64,000 nucleotides of DNA from Hymenobacter sp. DG01 (GCF_006352025.1 NZ_CP040936.1:1054001-1118000), one strand, 5' to 3'. Counted from the first letter of the stretch, positions 17,829 to 26,610 are shown. The notes: generated by a model not told the origin, from the letters alone. Program-made: numbers and translations.

Positions 17829-18002
17829 ATGCGCAAAGACCTGTTTAACTTCGGTCCGGCTCTCGGTTACTTCTTCCGCAAGCCCGATCCTACCCGCCAC
17901 ACCAATTTCAACCTGCGCACCATGCACTTCATCAATAAGCTGAGCATGGCCATGTTCCTGGTGGGCTTTATCATTCTGCTCTACCGCTGGTTTCTCCGCT
18001 AG
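17829..18002 (+). CDS. small membrane protein (DUF6728-like)
   Basis: A 57-aa protein starting MRKDLFNFGPALGYFFRK, ending in one transmembrane helix (MAMFLVGFIILLYRW). The motif NFNLRTMHFINKLSM makes it look like the conserved DUF6728 family of short Bacteroidota membrane proteins. It has a terminator straight after it and codon use like its neighbours, all of which argue for a real gene. Function unknown. Confidence 0.72.
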   Translation: MRKDLFNFGPALGYFFRKPDPTRHTNFNLRTMHFINKLSMAMFLVGFIILLYRWFLR

Positions 18003-18021
18003 TTGCCAGCCTTTCTACTAG

Positions 18022-18063
18022 AAGACCGCCCGGCTCCTCTCTCCAGCCCGGCGGTCTTTTTTG
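18022..18063 (+). terminator. Terminator after the 57-aa membrane protein gene
   Basis: Hairpin AAGACCGCC...GGCGGTCTT with a T-run, 20 bases after the stop codon. Confidence 0.75.
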
Positions 18064-18087
18064 CGTGGATGCGTTTACTTAGCGGCC

Positions 18088-18471
18088 ATGAACATTGAAG
18101 ACTTCCGCGACTACTGCCTGCTGAAAGCCGGCGTCACCGAAGAAACCCCCTTTGGGCCTGACACGCTGGTATTTAAAGTAGGAGGCAAGGTGTTCGCTCT
18201 TACCGACATCAACACCTTCGGCAGCATTAACCTGAAGTGTGACCCGGAGCGGGCCCAGGAACTGCGCGAGCAGCACGACTACGTGCTACCTGGTTTCCAC
18301 ATGAATAAGAAGCACTGGAATACCGTGCTCATGGGTACAGGCATTCCCGGCCGGCAGTTGCGCGAGCTGATTGATCATTCCTACGACTTGGTCCGCGCTT
18401 CCCTACCCCGGAAACAGCGAGAGGAGCTGGCCGCTGCTGAGCAGGAAGGGGAGTCGTCTTCGGAAATATAG
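18088..18471 (+). CDS. MmcQ/YjbR-family protein
   Basis: A 127-aa cytosolic protein of the CyaY-like YjbR family, often annotated as a DNA-binding protein. Landmarks are DFRDYCLLKAGVTEETPFGPDTLVFKV in outline (Pro-Phe-Gly near residue 20), KVFALTD, and KKHWNTVLM, with the late helical LIDHSYDLVRASLPRKQR. True biochemical role is unsettled. The start is the ATG at 18088; an in-frame TTG further upstream would run into the preceding terminator. Confidence 0.82.
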   Translation: MNIEDFRDYCLLKAGVTEETPFGPDTLVFKVGGKVFALTDINTFGSINLKCDPERAQELREQHDYVLPGFHMNKKHWNTVLMGTGIPGRQLRELIDHSYDLVRASLPRKQREELAAAEQEGESSSEI

Positions 18472-18488
18472 ATAGGAAGAAAGATTAG

Positions 18489-18587
18489 TGCCATCCTGAG
18501 CGTAGCGAAGGACCTTACCACGTCTGCATGAGGCGAAAGGCGACCTGTTCTGGCGTGATAAGGTCCTTCGCTGCGCTCAGGATGACA
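18489..18587. repeat. Inverted repeat with TG(T/C)CAT ends
   Basis: Arms of about 34 bases (18489-18522 and 18554-18587) with a few mismatches; inner sequence GAGCGTAGCGAAGGACCTTA. The right end reads GGATGACA. Placed after the YjbR-like gene. Confidence 0.8.
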
Positions 18588-18659
18588 GGTGGGCTTGGTA
18601 TTGATTATAACAAGTGCCTACTGCTTTTTCGTGAGCTTTTCAGCTTGCTCAAAACCTTG

Positions 18660-18680
18660 CTGTAACTATTGTGGTTACAG
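18660..18680. promoter_or_regulatory. Putative Rrf2 operator 1
   Basis: Perfect palindrome CTGTAAC-N7-GTTACAG, 63 bases before the Rrf2 ATG. The same palindrome with the same spacing occurs at 19204-19224 in front of the next gene, pointing to autoregulation. Confidence 0.7.
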
Positions 18681-18743
18681 CTATATAGTTGCCCCGCCGC
18701 GCGGTAGCAATTACCAAGGCGAAGATGCCGCTTACCATCCATC

Positions 18744-19187
18744 ATGCAGATTAGCAGCCGTTTCTCCGTCGCCGTACACGTTCTTTCCCTGCTGGCCTTG
18801 CAGCAGGAAGATGACGTATTGCTGACCTCAGAACGGATGGCGGGGAGCGTGAATACCAACCCCGTTGTGATACGGCGCTTACTAGGGCAGCTCAAAAAGG
18901 CGGGGCTGGTGGAAGTGCGTCCTGCTTCGGGCGGCACCTTCCTGACGCGCCAACCGGCGGCCATTTCTCTGCTCGATGTGTACCGGGCGGTAGAGGTAGT
19001 AGGGGAAGGACAGCTGTTCAGCGTTCATGACAAGCCCCTGCAGGCCTGCTTGGTAGGCCGCAATATTCAGTCGGCGCTCGATGCTACCCTGCAGCGCGCT
19101 CAAAACGCGCTGGAACAGGTATTGGCCGGTGTCACCCTGCAACAAGTCACCACCGAAATCATGTCGCAGGAAAACCTGAAAAATTAA
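18744..19187 (+). CDS. Rrf2-family transcriptional regulator (YwnA-like)
   Basis: A 147-aa winged-helix regulator starting MQISSRFSVAVHVLSLLAL, with the recognition segment VNTNPVVIRRLLGQLKKAGLV and the wing RPASGGTFL. It has only one cysteine (residue 110 region, LQACLVG), so it lacks the three-Cys Fe-S set of IscR/NsrR and resembles YwnA or CymR. It is followed by a YwnB-like reductase, as in Bacillus ywnA-ywnB. Matching palindromes lie before both genes, so it probably represses itself and the reductase; the inducer is unknown. Confidence 0.85.
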   Translation: MQISSRFSVAVHVLSLLALQQEDDVLLTSERMAGSVNTNPVVIRRLLGQLKKAGLVEVRPASGGTFLTRQPAAISLLDVYRAVEVVGEGQLFSVHDKPLQACLVGRNIQSALDATLQRAQNALEQVLAGVTLQQVTTEIMSQENLKN

Positions 19188-19203
19188 ATTTTTTTGCCCT
19201 GAA

Positions 19204-19224
19204 CTGTAACAATGATAGTTACAG
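19204..19224. promoter_or_regulatory. Putative Rrf2 operator 2
   Basis: CTGTAAC-N7-GTTACAG, the same arms and spacing as the site before the regulator, 34 bases before the ATG of the reductase gene. The seven-base centres differ, which marks the arms as the conserved, protein-contacting part. Confidence 0.7.
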
Positions 19225-19258
19225 CCAGTTTCCGTTTCTCACTTCACTTACCTACCCC

Positions 19259-19909
19259 ATGAAAATTGCCCTCATTGGTGCTACCGGCTTTGTTGGTCCG
19301 AAACTGCTGCGCGAAGCCCTCAACCGCGGTCATCAGGTAACGGCCATCGTGCGCGACCCCGCCAAACTCACCGAGCAACACGAAAACCTGACGGTAGTAA
19401 CCGGCGACGTAAACCAGGTGGACGAGCTGGCCCAGCAGCTGGCCGGCCACGACGTAGTGCTAAGCTCCTTTAACGCTGGCTGGACCAACCCCAACCTGTA
19501 CGAGGATTTCCTGCAGGGCTCCCGCAACATTCAAGCGGCCACCGAAAAATCGGGGGTGAAGCGCCTGATAGCCATTGGCGGCGCGGGCAGCCTCTACATC
19601 AACGGCCAGCAGTTGGTGGATGGCCCGGAGTTTCCGGCCAACATCAAGCCCGGCGCCACCGCCGCCCGCGACTACCTCACCGAGCTCAAGCAGAACGATA
19701 CGCTGGACTGGACGTTCTTCAGCCCCGCCATTGAGATGCACCAGGGTATCACCACGGGCCGCACCGGGCACTACCGCCTCGGCACTGAAAGCCCCGTCTT
19801 CAACGAAGAAGGCCGCAGCGTCCTCTCCGCTGAAGACCTGGCCATTGCCCTCCTCGACGAGGTAGAACACCCCAAGCACATCCGCCAACGCTTCACGGCG
19901 GCGTATTAG
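19259..19909 (+). CDS. YwnB-like NAD(P)-dependent reductase
   Basis: A 216-aa NAD(P)-binding protein of the COG2910 type. The N-terminal MKIALIGATGFVGPKLLREA holds the GxTGxxG site, followed by RGHQVTAIVRDPAK, the NADPH-selecting strand and loop. IAIGGAGSLYI and DWTFFSPAIEM are typical of this group. Under stress-linked Rrf2 control in related bacteria; substrate unknown. It lies 71 bases after the Rrf2 gene with its own copy of the operator. Confidence 0.83.
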   Translation: MKIALIGATGFVGPKLLREALNRGHQVTAIVRDPAKLTEQHENLTVVTGDVNQVDELAQQLAGHDVVLSSFNAGWTNPNLYEDFLQGSRNIQAATEKSGVKRLIAIGGAGSLYINGQQLVDGPEFPANIKPGATAARDYLTELKQNDTLDWTFFSPAIEMHQGITTGRTGHYRLGTESPVFNEEGRSVLSAEDLAIALLDEVEHPKHIRQRFTAAY

Positions 19910-19916
19910 AAACTAA

Positions 19917-20072
19917 AGCTAGAAAGTTAGTTCCCCTCCTCAGATGAGGAGGGGTTAGGGGTGGTTGATGAATGGTCGAACGATACTAGAGCTAGAAGCT
20001 AAATAACGTTCAACGAGTAGTCAACCACCCCTAACCCCTCCTCATCTGAGGAGGGGAACTAACTTTCTAGCT
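19917..20072. repeat. Perfect 52-base inverted repeat
   Basis: Arms 19917-19968 and 20021-20072 are exact reverse complements around a 52-base loop. Each arm also contains its own palindrome CCCCTCCTCA/TGAGGAGGGG, so a cruciform or nested hairpins are possible. Located between two convergent genes. Shorter relatives occur at 53909 and possibly 61769. Confidence 0.9.
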
Positions 20073-20141
20073 CTAGCTAGAAACTAAAAGGCCCACCAGA
20101 GAAATCCGGCAGGCCTTTGTTTTAACCAATGAGGGTAGGGG

Positions 20142-23102
20142 TTACACTACCACGTTCACCATGCGGCCGGGCACTACAATTACCTTCTTGGCTTCTTTGC
20201 CTTCGGCGTAGCGGGCCAAAATGTCGGTGGCACGTACGGCTGCCTCTATTTCGGCGGCGGTAGCGGTGGCCGGGAATTGCAGCTGCTCGCGCACCTTGCC
20301 GTTGATGGCTACCGGGTAGTTCACGGTATCTTCCACCAAGTATTCCTCCCGGAACTCGGGGTAGGAAGCCGAGCTGATGGAGCCAGCTTCATGACCGAGC
20401 TTCTGCCATAGCTCCTCGGCCAAGTGCGGGGCGTAGGGAGAAATGAGCACCACTAGCGGCTCGAGAACGGCGCGGTTGTGCGTGTTCAGGGCCGTCAGCT
20501 CGTTCACTGTAATCATCAGGGCGCTGACGGTGGTGTTGAACGAGAACTTCTCGATGTCTTCTTCTACCTTCTTGATGGCCTTGTGCAAGGCCTTCAGCTC
20601 AGCAGGTTTCGGCGTTTCGTCGGTTACGGCGAAGTCGCCGTCCTGGGGGTGATAGAGGCGCCAGAGCTTCTTGAGGAAGCCTGCTACCCCGCTCATGCCA
20701 TTGGTGTTCCAGGGCTTGAACTGCTCCAGCGGCCCGAGGAACATCTCGTACAAACGCAACGCATCCGCTCCAAACTTCTCAATGAGCGTATCGGGGTTCA
20801 CCACGTTGTACTTCGACTTCGACATCTTCTCTACCTCGACGCCGCACACATAGGTGCCATTGTCTTCGAGGATAAACTCCGCGTTGGCGTACTCCTCGCG
20901 CCAGTTTTTGAAGGCGTCAATGTCGAGCACATCGTTCTCCACGATGTTCACGTCAACGTGAAGAGGCGTAAAAGCAGGACTTCCAAATCCAACGCTGGCG
21001 AAGCTGTTGGAGTCTGATGAGCCGGGGGTGAGGTTCCGAAGAACTTCACGAAGTTTGGTGCGAAGAGGGCCTCTTTTGCTCTGCAATGCTTCTTCTAGTG
21101 AAACATCACGTATTTCATCGTAGATGCTTCTAGACACAAATACGTTAGGGCCACTTACCTTTTGAAGCTGCCCATTCTCGTCCGCTTGGCTATAGGCCAA
21201 ATTCAACCGGTACACAAAGTTTGAGCGGCCCAGGATCATGCCCTGGTTGATGAGCTTTTGGAAGGGCTCATTGGCGGTTACCAGGCCGAGGTCCTTGAGG
21301 AAGAGGTGCCAGAAGCGGGAGTAGAGCAAGTGGCCCGTAGCATGCTCTGCACCACCTAGATATAAATCTACCTGCTGCCAGTACTGCTCAGCCTCCTGAC
21401 CCACGAACCGCTCCTGGTTTTCGGGGTCCATGTAGCGCAGGAAGTACCACGAGGAGCCAGCCCAGCCGGGCATGGTGCTCAGCTCGTAGTCGTACTGGCC
21501 CTTGTACTTCCAGTCCTTGGCGCGGGCCAGGGGCGGCTCGCCGGTTTCAGTGGGCTTGTACTCGTCGATTTCCGGGAGTACCAGGGGTAGGTCGGCCTCA
21601 GCGACGCCGTAGGCCACGCCGTCCTTATAGTAAATCGGGATGGGCTCGCCCCAGTAGCGCTGCCGGCCGAAGATGGCGTCGCGGATGCGGAAGTTCACCT
21701 TGCCCTTGCCGATGCCGCGCTCTTCCAGCTGCTGAATGAGAACCTGGGTAGCTTCCTTGTAGCCCATGCCCTGGATGAGGCCGTGCAGGTAGGTGCCTTC
21801 CTTGGTGGGGTCGGCCTGCTCCTCAATCTGCTGTTGGTCAACTACCCGCACGATAGGCAGGTTGAAGTGTTTGGCAAATACGTAGTCGCGCTGGTCGCCC
21901 GAAGGCACGGCCATCACGGCGCCGGTGCCGTAGCCAGCCAGCACGTAGTCGGCAATCCAGATCTGGATGGGCTCGTTGGTGAAGGGGTTCAGGGCGTAAG
22001 CACCGGTGAAAGCGCCCGATACAGTTTTAGTATCGGCCATCCGGTCACGCTCCGAGCGGCGCTTGGTGGCGTCAATGTATTCCTGAATCGTTTCCTGCTG
22101 CTCGGGCGTGGTCAGTTCTTTAACCAACTCGTGCTCAGGCGCCAGCACCAGGAAAGTGGCGCCGTAAATGGTATCTACGCGGGTGGTGTACACCTTAATC
22201 TGCGCCTGCTTGTGGCCCTGCACCGAGAAGCTCACCTCAGCCCCAATGCTCTTGCCAATCCAGTTGCGCTGCATCTCCTTCACGGCTTCGGGCCAGTCGA
22301 TGGTATCGAGGCCCTGAAGCAAACGGTCGGCGTAAGCAGTAATGCGAAGGTTCCACTGCGGCATCAACCGACGTTCCACGGGGAACCCGCCGCGCTCCGA
22401 AAGGCCATCTTTCACCTCATCGTTGGAAAGCACCGTGCCCAGGCCGGCGCACCAGTTGACATAGGTGTCTGACTGATAAGCTAGTCGGTAGGGGTGCACC
22501 GCCTGAAGCTTCTGCTTCTCGCTCCACATCTGCCACTGGCCGGCTGTGAAATCGTGGCGCTCTTCCTCGTCGCCGGCAGCACGTACGCCCTGGCTGCCGT
22601 TCTCGGCAAACTTATCGAGCAGGGTTTTCAGCGGCTCGGCGCTGTCGGTATCGAGGTTGTACCAGCTATTAAACAGCTTCAGGAAAATCCACTGCGTCCA
22701 CTTGTAGTATTGTGGGTCGGAGGTACGTACCTCGCGGCTCCAGTCGTAGCTGAAGCCCAGGGAGTTAAGCTGCCGGATGTAGGTGTCGATGTTCTGCTCG
22801 GTGGTAATGGCTGGGTGCTGGCCTGTCTGGATGGCGTACTGCTCGGCGGGGAGGCCAAACGAGTCGAAACCCATGGGATGCAGTACGTTAAACCCCTGCA
22901 GGCGCTTGTAGCGCGACACAATATCGGAGGCAATGTAGCCCAGCGGGTGGCCTACGTGCAGCCCGGCCCCGGAGGGGTAGGGAAACATATCCAGCACGTA
23001 GTATTTGGGCTTATCCGGCTGGTTTTCAGCCTTGAAGGTATTGTGCTCTTTCCAGTGGGCTTGCCACTTCTTCTCGATATCCTGGGGATGGTAACCGGGC
23101 AT
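20142..23102 (-). CDS. leuS: leucyl-tRNA synthetase with lineage-specific insertion
   Basis: Class I aminoacyl-tRNA synthetase charging tRNA-Leu, 986 aa from the ATG at 23102 (MPGYHPQDIEKKWQ). An in-frame upstream ATG at 23141 is less like homologues. HIGH-type motif PSGAGLHVGHPLGY, editing domain around residues 240-430, and KMSKSKYNVV for ATP. Between NFVYRLN and TPLHVDVNIV (residues about 634-709) there are roughly 50-75 more residues than I expect for Bacteroidota LeuS; this stretch has lower GC and different codon use. It is in frame and all catalytic motifs are intact, so activity is expected. Confidence 0.95.
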   Translation of the reverse strand: MPGYHPQDIEKKWQAHWKEHNTFKAENQPDKPKYYVLDMFPYPSGAGLHVGHPLGYIASDIVSRYKRLQGFNVLHPMGFDSFGLPAEQYAIQTGQHPAITTEQNIDTYIRQLNSLGFSYDWSREVRTSDPQYYKWTQWIFLKLFNSWYNLDTDSAEPLKTLLDKFAENGSQGVRAAGDEEERHDFTAGQWQMWSEKQKLQAVHPYRLAYQSDTYVNWCAGLGTVLSNDEVKDGLSERGGFPVERRLMPQWNLRITAYADRLLQGLDTIDWPEAVKEMQRNWIGKSIGAEVSFSVQGHKQAQIKVYTTRVDTIYGATFLVLAPEHELVKELTTPEQQETIQEYIDATKRRSERDRMADTKTVSGAFTGAYALNPFTNEPIQIWIADYVLAGYGTGAVMAVPSGDQRDYVFAKHFNLPIVRVVDQQQIEEQADPTKEGTYLHGLIQGMGYKEATQVLIQQLEERGIGKGKVNFRIRDAIFGRQRYWGEPIPIYYKDGVAYGVAEADLPLVLPEIDEYKPTETGEPPLARAKDWKYKGQYDYELSTMPGWAGSSWYFLRYMDPENQERFVGQEAEQYWQQVDLYLGGAEHATGHLLYSRFWHLFLKDLGLVTANEPFQKLINQGMILGRSNFVYRLNLAYSQADENGQLQKVSGPNVFVSRSIYDEIRDVSLEEALQSKRGPLRTKLREVLRNLTPGSSDSNSFASVGFGSPAFTPLHVDVNIVENDVLDIDAFKNWREEYANAEFILEDNGTYVCGVEVEKMSKSKYNVVNPDTLIEKFGADALRLYEMFLGPLEQFKPWNTNGMSGVAGFLKKLWRLYHPQDGDFAVTDETPKPAELKALHKAIKKVEEDIEKFSFNTTVSALMITVNELTALNTHNRAVLEPLVVLISPYAPHLAEELWQKLGHEAGSISSASYPEFREEYLVEDTVNYPVAINGKVREQLQFPATATAAEIEAAVRATDILARYAEGKEAKKVIVVPGRMVNVVV

Positions 23103-23248
23103 GATGTACAGCTTCGTTGTCGCCGGCGAAAATACGGGCAATTGGCGGGAATGGCTAATGCTCCCCGATGCCTGGCTCAGTTGCGGGTTCTCCCAAGGGG
23201 TAGGAAACGGGCTTAACTGGGGCAGTGGCGCTATTATGAGGCTTTCTG

Positions 23249-24286
23249 TTACAACCCGGCGGTAGTGTAGCCTAGTACGGCCGTTTCGCCGGTATCAGAC
23301 AGGACGAAGGATTCGCTGCTAGGAGCCATTTCGTAGCGCATCACCACGTCGGTTTCAAAGGCAATAAAATACCGGCACAGCAGGTCCAGTGCCCGCGACT
23401 GCCAGGAGGTAGTATCTAAGTACACCTCCAGTTCAAAGGTCGAGAGGTGAAGCAAGCGAATTTCCAGCGCCGGCAGGGTTTCCTGGTAGCCCCCGCTTAG
23501 CACGAAGTCGCGGCCCAGCTCGCCAAAGCCGAGGGCCGCGCCCTGGCTCGTTGAAGCCGCAGGTAAGGCTTCGGGGGCGAAATGCAGGGGGGCTATTGGG
23601 CGCAGGCGCACGGCCACGCCCAGAATGCTTTCAAAGACTTGTTGAGTGCGGGGCAGGTCGCCCACAATCCGGTGAGCCAGGGGGAGCAGGTAGAGCAGGG
23701 TAGCAATATGCTGGGCGGGCAGTTGGCGGTCCAGTTCCCAGAAGCGCGCCAGTACCTCGTTGTACCACTGCCCCGATATACTGGTCATGTAATGCCGCTC
23801 TTCTTCTTCCAGCAGCACCCGGAAGCGGTAGAACTCCTGCTCGAAAGGCGCGAAAAAGCGGCGCGTGGATTTTTCCCGGCGACGTTGGGCCTGAATGTCC
23901 TCTATCATGCTCCGCACACCCTGCTGGTTGGGGTTACCGGGCTGGTGGAATAGCTGCTGAGGTAAGGCGTCGTAGAGGCCTTCGCGGTGTACCTCCACCA
24001 CGGTTTTAGGGTCTTGCCACCGCTCGGCCTGCTCCTCGCTTACTGTACCAATATCAGCCCGGTAGCGGCGGGCAAACAGGCTCACCGGCCGGATAATAAA
24101 GTCATTGAAGCGGTAACCATGGGCCAGCAAATCGCCAAGCACTACCTCCAGGCGCAGATCAAACCCTTGGCGACGCAGCTGCTGCAGGAGGGCCACGGGT
24201 GTAGCAGTTGGAGCCGAAGCAGGGGGTAGGGCGGCACGAATCAATCGGGTATCAAAATGAAATACATCCGCGCTGGGGTTTGGCAT
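23249..24286 (-). CDS. tssG: T6SS baseplate protein TssG (probable)
   Basis: A 345-aa soluble protein at the edge of the T6SS locus. The middle segment ALPQQLFHQPGN and the C-terminal ALGFGELGRDFVLSGG recall the strand pattern near the end of TssG, where an LG-x-LG-x-x-F core precedes the final domain. TssG forms the baseplate wedge with TssF, TssE and TssK. All of those are present here and no other gene is a better TssG, which supports the call. It is transcribed divergently from tssN, separated by 210 bases, unlike the usual TssF-TssG adjacency. Confidence 0.68.
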   Translation of the reverse strand: MPNPSADVFHFDTRLIRAALPPASAPTATPVALLQQLRRQGFDLRLEVVLGDLLAHGYRFNDFIIRPVSLFARRYRADIGTVSEEQAERWQDPKTVVEVHREGLYDALPQQLFHQPGNPNQQGVRSMIEDIQAQRRREKSTRRFFAPFEQEFYRFRVLLEEEERHYMTSISGQWYNEVLARFWELDRQLPAQHIATLLYLLPLAHRIVGDLPRTQQVFESILGVAVRLRPIAPLHFAPEALPAASTSQGAALGFGELGRDFVLSGGYQETLPALEIRLLHLSTFELEVYLDTTSWQSRALDLLCRYFIAFETDVVMRYEMAPSSESFVLSDTGETAVLGYTTAGL

Positions 24287-24496
24287 ACTATCTTTTTTCT
24301 GACAACTTACAATCGATTGGCTAGTACTGAAAAAGCCGGAACCAACGCTCCGATTCTCTTAACTCAGGTAAGCGGAGTACGTTAATCAGGCTTTCAGGTC
24401 GTCAATATTATGCAATCGGCCAGAAGTTCGGGCGGCATTCTTTCCGCGCCGGCTTTCTCCCCGGCCTCATCCTTGTGATTACCCATAGTAGCGCAA

Positions 24497-25336
24497 ATGC
24501 TGAATATTAACCCTCAAGCACAGGCCCGCAGCGCGGCAGGCAATCTGCTTTCGAATGCACGCTCGAGCCTGCAGCAGAACCCTACCTTCATCAGCGTTTT
24601 TCTGTATCTGCTCAGCAGCCTGCTCCTATTCGCTTTGATTGGCGCGGGTGCTGTGTACAGCCCGTTTTCTTACAAAATCACCTTCCTGCTGGTGCAGGCC
24701 GCGTCTTTGCTGGTGGGCACGCTCCACCTGTTTGCCCAGCGGCGCTGGCTTGCCTGGTTTGACGAGGACAACTGGGCGCACGGTACCGTCATGACGGTGC
24801 TGGCCTGGATGGCCGGGGCCCTGGGTATGGCCCTGTTGGTATGGATGCCCAACCTGGAAGACCGCACCCCGCCTACGGCCTATGTCATGGCCACGCTGAC
24901 CGCCGTCATTCCATACTTCTTCCACGAGGCATACCGGGCCTGGAACCGGATTCCGATGAAGTACTACAAGCTCTGGCACTACCAGACCAACGCGCAGGGC
25001 CCCGACTTGGCGCGCATGGACCTGAGCAATTTTATGGTGCTGCACTTCTGGATGTCGCGGCGCTTTGGGGAGTCGCTTTACCACGATTTTTCGTCGAAGG
25101 CGCCGTATGAAATGCACCTGGGCGACCTGTTTCACATCTTCCTGACCGACTACAATGTGCTGAAGCCCGATCAGTCCTTGCAGTATTTGGACGAGCAGGG
25201 GCAGCCGTTCGGGTGGGTTTTCTACGCCAAGCAGGCCTGGTGGAAGCCCCGCCGCTACCTTGACCCCGACTACAGCTTCCGCGACAACTTCCTGAAGCAG
25301 GGCGACATTATCGTGGCCCGGCGCGTGCCCCACTAG
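24497..25336 (+). CDS. tssN: T6SSiii membrane protein TssN
   Basis: A 279-aa inner-membrane protein. Four hydrophobic helices lie in residues about 33-145 (FISVFLYLLSSLLLFALIGA first), followed by a cytoplasmic domain rich in aromatic residues and ending FLKQGDIIVARRVPH. Size, topology and position before tssK and tssO match TssN, one of the Bacteroidota-only T6SSiii components thought to replace TssJLM functions. First gene of the tssN-K-O-E-F run. Confidence 0.72.
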   Translation: MLNINPQAQARSAAGNLLSNARSSLQQNPTFISVFLYLLSSLLLFALIGAGAVYSPFSYKITFLLVQAASLLVGTLHLFAQRRWLAWFDEDNWAHGTVMTVLAWMAGALGMALLVWMPNLEDRTPPTAYVMATLTAVIPYFFHEAYRAWNRIPMKYYKLWHYQTNAQGPDLARMDLSNFMVLHFWMSRRFGESLYHDFSSKAPYEMHLGDLFHIFLTDYNVLKPDQSLQYLDEQGQPFGWVFYAKQAWWKPRRYLDPDYSFRDNFLKQGDIIVARRVPH

Positions 25337-25404
25337 GTTCGGCTTGGTTCCGCAGCCGCTTGCCTAACTTGCGCCGCTCTCTATCCTTCCTTTCTGTTTT
25401 TACT

Positions 25405-26580
25405 ATGCTACCCGAAATCAAGCACTACCCCGTGAACTGGGTTGATGGGATGAAAATATCCCGCCGTCATTTCACCGAGCTTGAACAGTTTACCACCGAG
25501 CACCTCCGCGACGCTACCGCCGTGGGCCTGAGCGCCCACCGCTACGGCCTGCTCCCCACCGACGGGCACGGGCTGCCTTCCCTGGAACTACTGCTGAATG
25601 TAAACCAGCAGCAGGAAATTCAGGCCCGGTTACTATACTGCCGGGCTGTTACGGCCGGCGGAGCCCGCATTGAAATTACAAGCGCCAACGAACCTCTGAC
25701 CCTGCACACCAGCCTGGCTCAGGTGCTCCAGGAGTTTAACCTGACTGCCACGGAGCAGCTGCGTTTCAGCATAGTAGTATCTGTAAACCCCTACGTGCGG
25801 GTGCCCATGGGGCAGCCGGCCGTGGAGGAGGTGCCGCCCCGGCACCCCTATACCCGCCCGGAGTACCAGCTCAGTATTGTGCCTACCCAGCAGGTGAATA
25901 CGTCGGCGGTCAGCTCTTTTCATCTGGTGGTGGGGGAGCTGCTCTACGCCGAAGGAACGCTACGCGTATTGGCGGGCTACATTCCGCCCAGCACGGCGCT
26001 ATCCAGCCACCCAGATTTACTAAATTGGCTGCACCAATTGGAGCATGTGCTGCAGGAGGTGGAAACGGATGCCTTCAAGGTCATTCATAAAGTGAAGCTG
26101 CGCGCCGATAAGAAAAGCGCCCTCAGCGAGCATGTGCATTTCCTGGCCGAGCGCACCGTGTTTGCGTTGGCTCAACACCTGACCAGCTTCTCGCTGAGTG
26201 CCGCCGAGCAGCCGCCCATCTACTTGCTGGATGCCCTGATGCGCATGGGCAAGCAGATAAAAACAACCCTAGAGTGCCTGACGGAAGCCGAGCGGGAGGA
26301 GTTGCTGAAATACATAGAGCAGTGGTCGGAAACGGTGCCGGCCATCCTGTTGAACGCCCTGCAGGGGGTAGTAACCATGCGCTACGACCACCACCGCGTG
26401 CACGAGCACTTGGCTCAGCACCTGTCGCTCTGGCAGCTGCTGGCCGCTATTTTCCGTCAGCTCACCCAGCTGGAGTACATCGGTAAGAACAAGGAAGGCT
26501 GGAAAACCTTCATCAACGAAAACCCCGTGGCCCCGGCCGTTGCGCCGGAGAAGCCCGTTTCGCGGTGGAACCCCTTCTAA
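25405..26580 (+). CDS. tssK: T6SS baseplate protein TssK
   Basis: A 391-aa baseplate component that links the wedge to the membrane anchor. The N-terminus MLPEIKHYPVNWVDGMKISRRHF carries the W-x-x-GM-x-x-x-x-HF pattern of TssK, and the domain order is shell, stalk and helical C-terminal head. The ATG at 25405 is chosen over a TTG at 25360. It lies 68 bases after tssN and 30 bases before tssO, so one operon is likely. Confidence 0.85.
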   Translation: MLPEIKHYPVNWVDGMKISRRHFTELEQFTTEHLRDATAVGLSAHRYGLLPTDGHGLPSLELLLNVNQQQEIQARLLYCRAVTAGGARIEITSANEPLTLHTSLAQVLQEFNLTATEQLRFSIVVSVNPYVRVPMGQPAVEEVPPRHPYTRPEYQLSIVPTQQVNTSAVSSFHLVVGELLYAEGTLRVLAGYIPPSTALSSHPDLLNWLHQLEHVLQEVETDAFKVIHKVKLRADKKSALSEHVHFLAERTVFALAQHLTSFSLSAAEQPPIYLLDALMRMGKQIKTTLECLTEAEREELLKYIEQWSETVPAILLNALQGVVTMRYDHHRVHEHLAQHLSLWQLLAAIFRQLTQLEYIGKNKEGWKTFINENPVAPAVAPEKPVSRWNPF

Positions 26581-26610
26581 GCTCTCTGGCCCGTTATCCT
26601 GCCCCCTCGC

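Noticed and set aside
20975..21203. Intein in leuS
   Set aside because: Too short, no Cys/Ser at the left junction and no terminal His-Asn; an ordinary insertion fits better.
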